Part shown: positions 61,983 to 64,000 of the stretch, piece by piece
Position numbering within the stretch: position 1 is the first letter of the stretch
Layout: each line of letters opens with the position of its first letter
Assembly (NCBI RefSeq): GCF_030053345.1
Contig: NZ_JASGBP010000001.1
Span: 310,001 to 374,000 of the forward strand
Origin: Flavobacterium sedimenticola
Lineage (GTDB): Bacteria > Bacteroidota > Bacteroidia > Flavobacteriales > Flavobacteriaceae
Length of the DNA stretch: 64,000 nt
Direction of reading: 5' to 3'
Notes under the pieces: generated by a model
Told to the model about the DNA's origin: nothing
Databases searched by the model: none
Seen by the model: only the letters and a program-made list of their open reading frames with translations
Position numbers and translations under genes: made by a program

Positions 61983-62077
61983 GAGCCAATCGCTCGGGCT
62001 GTTATTCAACCATTTTCCTGCTGCCAAAACTCGCTGTAACGGTGTTACGAGCTCAAACAATTTTGGCATCAGGGCTA
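61980..62077 (+). repeat. Intergenic 3'-flank repeat element, diverged copy D (98 bp)
   Basis: Begins TAGGAGCCAATCGCTCGGGC and ends ATCAGGGCTAAAA, with one or two changes from the other copies. Inside, TGCCAAAA (62022-62029) pairs with TTTTGGCA (62061-62068), enclosing CTCG..GTAAC / GTTAC..GAG. The TAG is the GH3 stop codon. Confidence 0.6.
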
Positions 62078-62094
62078 AAAAACAAACTAAAGGC

Positions 62095-62976
62095 ATGAAA
62101 AGAATCGTCTTACTTACGTTCCTGATTTTAAAAGTAAACCTGGTTTTAGGTCAGGTTAAAGGTGTGGTAGTAGACGAAAGCAACAAACCGATTCCATACG
62201 TGAATATTTGGCTCGAAAATCAGAGCATTGCCGGTACTTCGGAAGAAGACGGCTCGTTTGTTATTGCTAATCTGAACGGGAATCAAGCCCTTCTATTTAC
62301 TGCCATGGGTTTTGAAAACAAAACCGTCAATAGTGCCGAGGTTGGCAAAGTGGTGCTGATGCAATCCACCATTGCGTTGAAAGAAGTAAAACTTGAAAAC
62401 CCGCGTGCCAGTCTCAGCAACCAAATCGATGTGTTTGACCGAAAAAAGGTTCACTTATATTACGGTTTAGGACTTACGCAATGGTCTTTGGCCAAACAAT
62501 TTACCTTCAATGACACCATCCAAAAAACGCCCTATCTTAAAAAAATCATAGTCAAAACGCAATCCTATGGCGGCAGTTCCTCGGTTCGGGTGAGAGTAAC
62601 CGCCATTGGCCCCGACGGAAATCCGGGAGAAGATTTAATTCGCGATAACTTAATTTTTAAAATCAAAAGCGGCGACCGAATATCGGAATGGGATGTTTCT
62701 CAATACCAACTCAAAATAGACGAGGAAGGTATTTTTGTGGTCATCGAATATTTGTTGGTTAGCGAAAACCAATACATTCTTTACGACAAAAACAAGAAGC
62801 CGTATTTGCACAGCAGACCTGCCATTGGGACCATTCCGTCTGAAGAAGTCAGTTTTTGGGTGTATAACAAACAATGGAAAAAAATGGACAAGCGCAACCC
62901 GTATAATTATCCCGACGAAGAACATTATTTCAACAAATACATCGAATTAGCGATGAGTTTAAAATTAACCAACTGA
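62095..62976 (+). CDS. Exported carboxypeptidase-regulatory-like domain protein, paralogue 1
   Basis: A 293-residue protein with a signal peptide (to about residue 18, LVLGQ), then a carboxypeptidase D regulatory-like beta domain (VKGVVVDESNKPIPYVNIWLENQSIAGTSEEDGSF), and a C-terminal region (LTQWSLAKQFTFNDTIQKTPYLKKIIVKT..., then EGIFVVIEYLLVSEN) of unknown fold. It is closely related to the next gene in order and motif. Its stop overlaps that start (TGATG). Confidence 0.85.
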   Translation: MKRIVLLTFLILKVNLVLGQVKGVVVDESNKPIPYVNIWLENQSIAGTSEEDGSFVIANLNGNQALLFTAMGFENKTVNSAEVGKVVLMQSTIALKEVKLENPRASLSNQIDVFDRKKVHLYYGLGLTQWSLAKQFTFNDTIQKTPYLKKIIVKTQSYGGSSSVRVRVTAIGPDGNPGEDLIRDNLIFKIKSGDRISEWDVSQYQLKIDEEGIFVVIEYLLVSENQYILYDKNKKPYLHSRPAIGTIPSEEVSFWVYNKQWKKMDKRNPYNYPDEEHYFNKYIELAMSLKLTN

Positions 62977-63842
62977 TGAAAGTAACCTTGTTATTTATAT
63001 TCTTTTCCATTTCTCTTTCCGCCCAAATCAGAGGCGTGGTGAAAGACAGTCTTACCGGACAACCCATTTCGTATGTCAATATTTGGGTCGAAAACGAGAA
63101 TATAGCGACCACTACCGAGGAAGACGGCACCTTTACAATCAGTACCATAGGAACGAAGAACCTCATTTTTTCGGCTTTGGGCTATGAGAAGAAAATCCAA
63201 AAGGCAGCTGAATCGACCGTGGTGGCTTTGCGTGCTAAAACCTTCGACCTCGATGAGGTAGTCATTTCCAACAGCATCGAAACCAAGCAAATTACCATCG
63301 GACTTACCCAAAATACAGTCGCTCAAGCCTTTGATAACGGCCCGAGAATGGACGTGAAGTTTTTCCCGTATCAACCCTCATATAAAAAAACGAAGTACAT
63401 CAAAAAAGTAACCTTATATACCGACAGTAGAATAGAAGGAGCCACAATAAAACTGCGCTTTTTTAAGGCGGATGAGCATGGTTTCCCGGGAGTTGAAATG
63501 CTACAAAAAGATCTGATAGTGACGGTTAAAACCGGCACCAAAAGCAACAAAATAGATTTGTCCGATTACCATTTAGTGATGCCTAAAACCGGACTTTTTG
63601 TAGGTTTTGAAAAATTGATGATTGAAAAAAACAAAAAGGAGAAAACCATCGTCGATGCCAATACTCAAACCACAACCATTCAAAAAACCTATTATCCCTT
63701 GGTATTGTACAACTATGTGGAACGCGATGCCTTGTTTACGTATTCGGGCGGAAAATGGAATAAGCAAGTCAGTGAAAACAACGCCAATTCAGGAAAGATA
63801 AAGGTTTATGAACCGGCAATCAACCTTATTTTAACCAACTAA
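62976..63842 (+). CDS. Exported carboxypeptidase-regulatory-like domain protein, paralogue 2
   Basis: A 288-residue protein, signal to about residue 16 (SLSAQ), then IRGVVKDSLTGQPISYVNIWVENENIATTTEEDGTFTI, the same regulatory-like domain as in the preceding gene. The following part (TIGLTQNTVAQAFDNGPRMDVKFFPYQPSYKKTKYIKKVTLYT ... GLFVGFEKLMIEKNKKEK) parallels the preceding protein with many substitutions. A tandem duplication is likely. Translation is coupled by the 1-base overlap. Confidence 0.85.
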   Translation: MKVTLLFIFFSISLSAQIRGVVKDSLTGQPISYVNIWVENENIATTTEEDGTFTISTIGTKNLIFSALGYEKKIQKAAESTVVALRAKTFDLDEVVISNSIETKQITIGLTQNTVAQAFDNGPRMDVKFFPYQPSYKKTKYIKKVTLYTDSRIEGATIKLRFFKADEHGFPGVEMLQKDLIVTVKTGTKSNKIDLSDYHLVMPKTGLFVGFEKLMIEKNKKEKTIVDANTQTTTIQKTYYPLVLYNYVERDALFTYSGGKWNKQVSENNANSGKIKVYEPAINLILTN

Positions 63843-63855
63843 ACGGTAAAAAGCC

Positions 63856-63863
63856 TATATTTG
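63856..63863 (+). promoter_or_regulatory. Candidate -7 promoter element at the right edge
   Basis: TATATTTG after the stop of the last complete gene, 26 bp before a short ATG frame at 63890. Confidence 0.5.
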
Positions 63864-63889
63864 CGGGTTAGAAAAAAAGAATTAATAAA

Positions 63890-63988
63890 ATGAGCCAGTA
63901 TTGGTTTTACAATTTTAACCAATGGTTCGCTGGCAAATTACATCTGACACATCAGATAGAATTAACAAAAACAGATGAAAGAAATTAA
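63890..63988 (+). CDS. Possible 32-codon leader ORF
   Basis: An ATG frame (MSQYWFYNFNQWFAGKLHLT...) of 32 codons, Trp/Phe/Tyr-rich, ending TAA at 63988, 26 bp after a -7 element. It overlaps the ATG at 63975 of the next frame by 14 bp. It may be a small leader or spurious; I cannot tell. Confidence 0.3.
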   Translation: MSQYWFYNFNQWFAGKLHLTHQIELTKTDERN

Positions 63989-64000
63989 AAACATTTCGCG
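63975..64000 (+). CDS. Start of a gene cut by the window edge
   Basis: An ATG at 63975 (MKEIKNIS...) begins a frame open to the window end. Only eight full codons are visible, so neither reality nor product can be judged. Confidence 0.35.

Overview
The window reads as chromosomal DNA of a member of the Bacteroidota, most likely a Flavobacterium or close relative. The reasons are the recurring TAnnTTTG -7 promoter element, the near absence of strong Shine-Dalgarno sites, and lineage-typical families (DUF2480, DUF3078, DUF4837, DUF4175, PorT-like barrels, TonB-type receptors with carboxypeptidase-regulatory N-domains). Nearly everything is core genome. I see no prophage, transposase, integrase, CRISPR array or recognisable defence locus.

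Layout. 0-3.2 kb: a partial gene, a universal-stress-like protein and a two-component sensor/regulator pair. 3.3-4.5 kb: a trans-sulfuration enzyme. 4.5-15.1 kb: a SUF iron-sulfur cluster locus read leftward (SufA-like, SufB, SufC, SufD, then SufS, SufE, a SufT-like DUF59 protein, DUF2480, DUF3078), interrupted by a serine hydrolase on the opposite strand and by two extra exported proteins. 15.2-19.1 kb: a metallo-beta-lactamase-fold hydrolase, and a MarR regulator followed by an outer-membrane receptor. 19.3-27 kb: rightward exported proteins (S8 and M1 peptidases), then rnpA, a DUF4349 lipoprotein, an S41 peptidase and a double OmpA-domain protein. 27-32 kb: leftward acetyltransferase, DUF4837, a LysM lytic transglycosylase and pgk. 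32.3-33.8 kb: holB and a DoxX protein. 33.9-53 kb: mostly leftward housekeeping genes (OmpH-like, methyltransferase, mnmG, ybeY, a giant DUF4175 protein, membrane-stress genes, glnS, LysE, rnr) with gltX, an SPFH protein, folB and tRNA-Cys rightward. 53.9-64 kb: mostly rightward genes (rpiB, CDF transporter, nnrD, tex, M23 peptidase, SdpI, GH3, two tandem paralogues), with tatA reversed.

The most interesting inference is that the window contains the chromosomal replication origin. A 635-bp, roughly 80% A+T gap at 53,269-53,903 carries a cluster of DnaA-box-like nonamers, and the dominant gene direction flips there. Two ParB-site (parS) sequences, one an exact 16-mer match to TGTTNCACGTGNAACA, flank mnmG about 16-18 kb to the left.

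A second unnamed structure is a family of four intergenic elements of about 37-131 bp with conserved ends (TAGGAGC/AATCCCGC-type start, ATCGGGGCTA-type end) and variable hairpin interiors. Each sits just 3' of a gene in the sense orientation, and in two cases the element supplies that gene's TAG stop codon.
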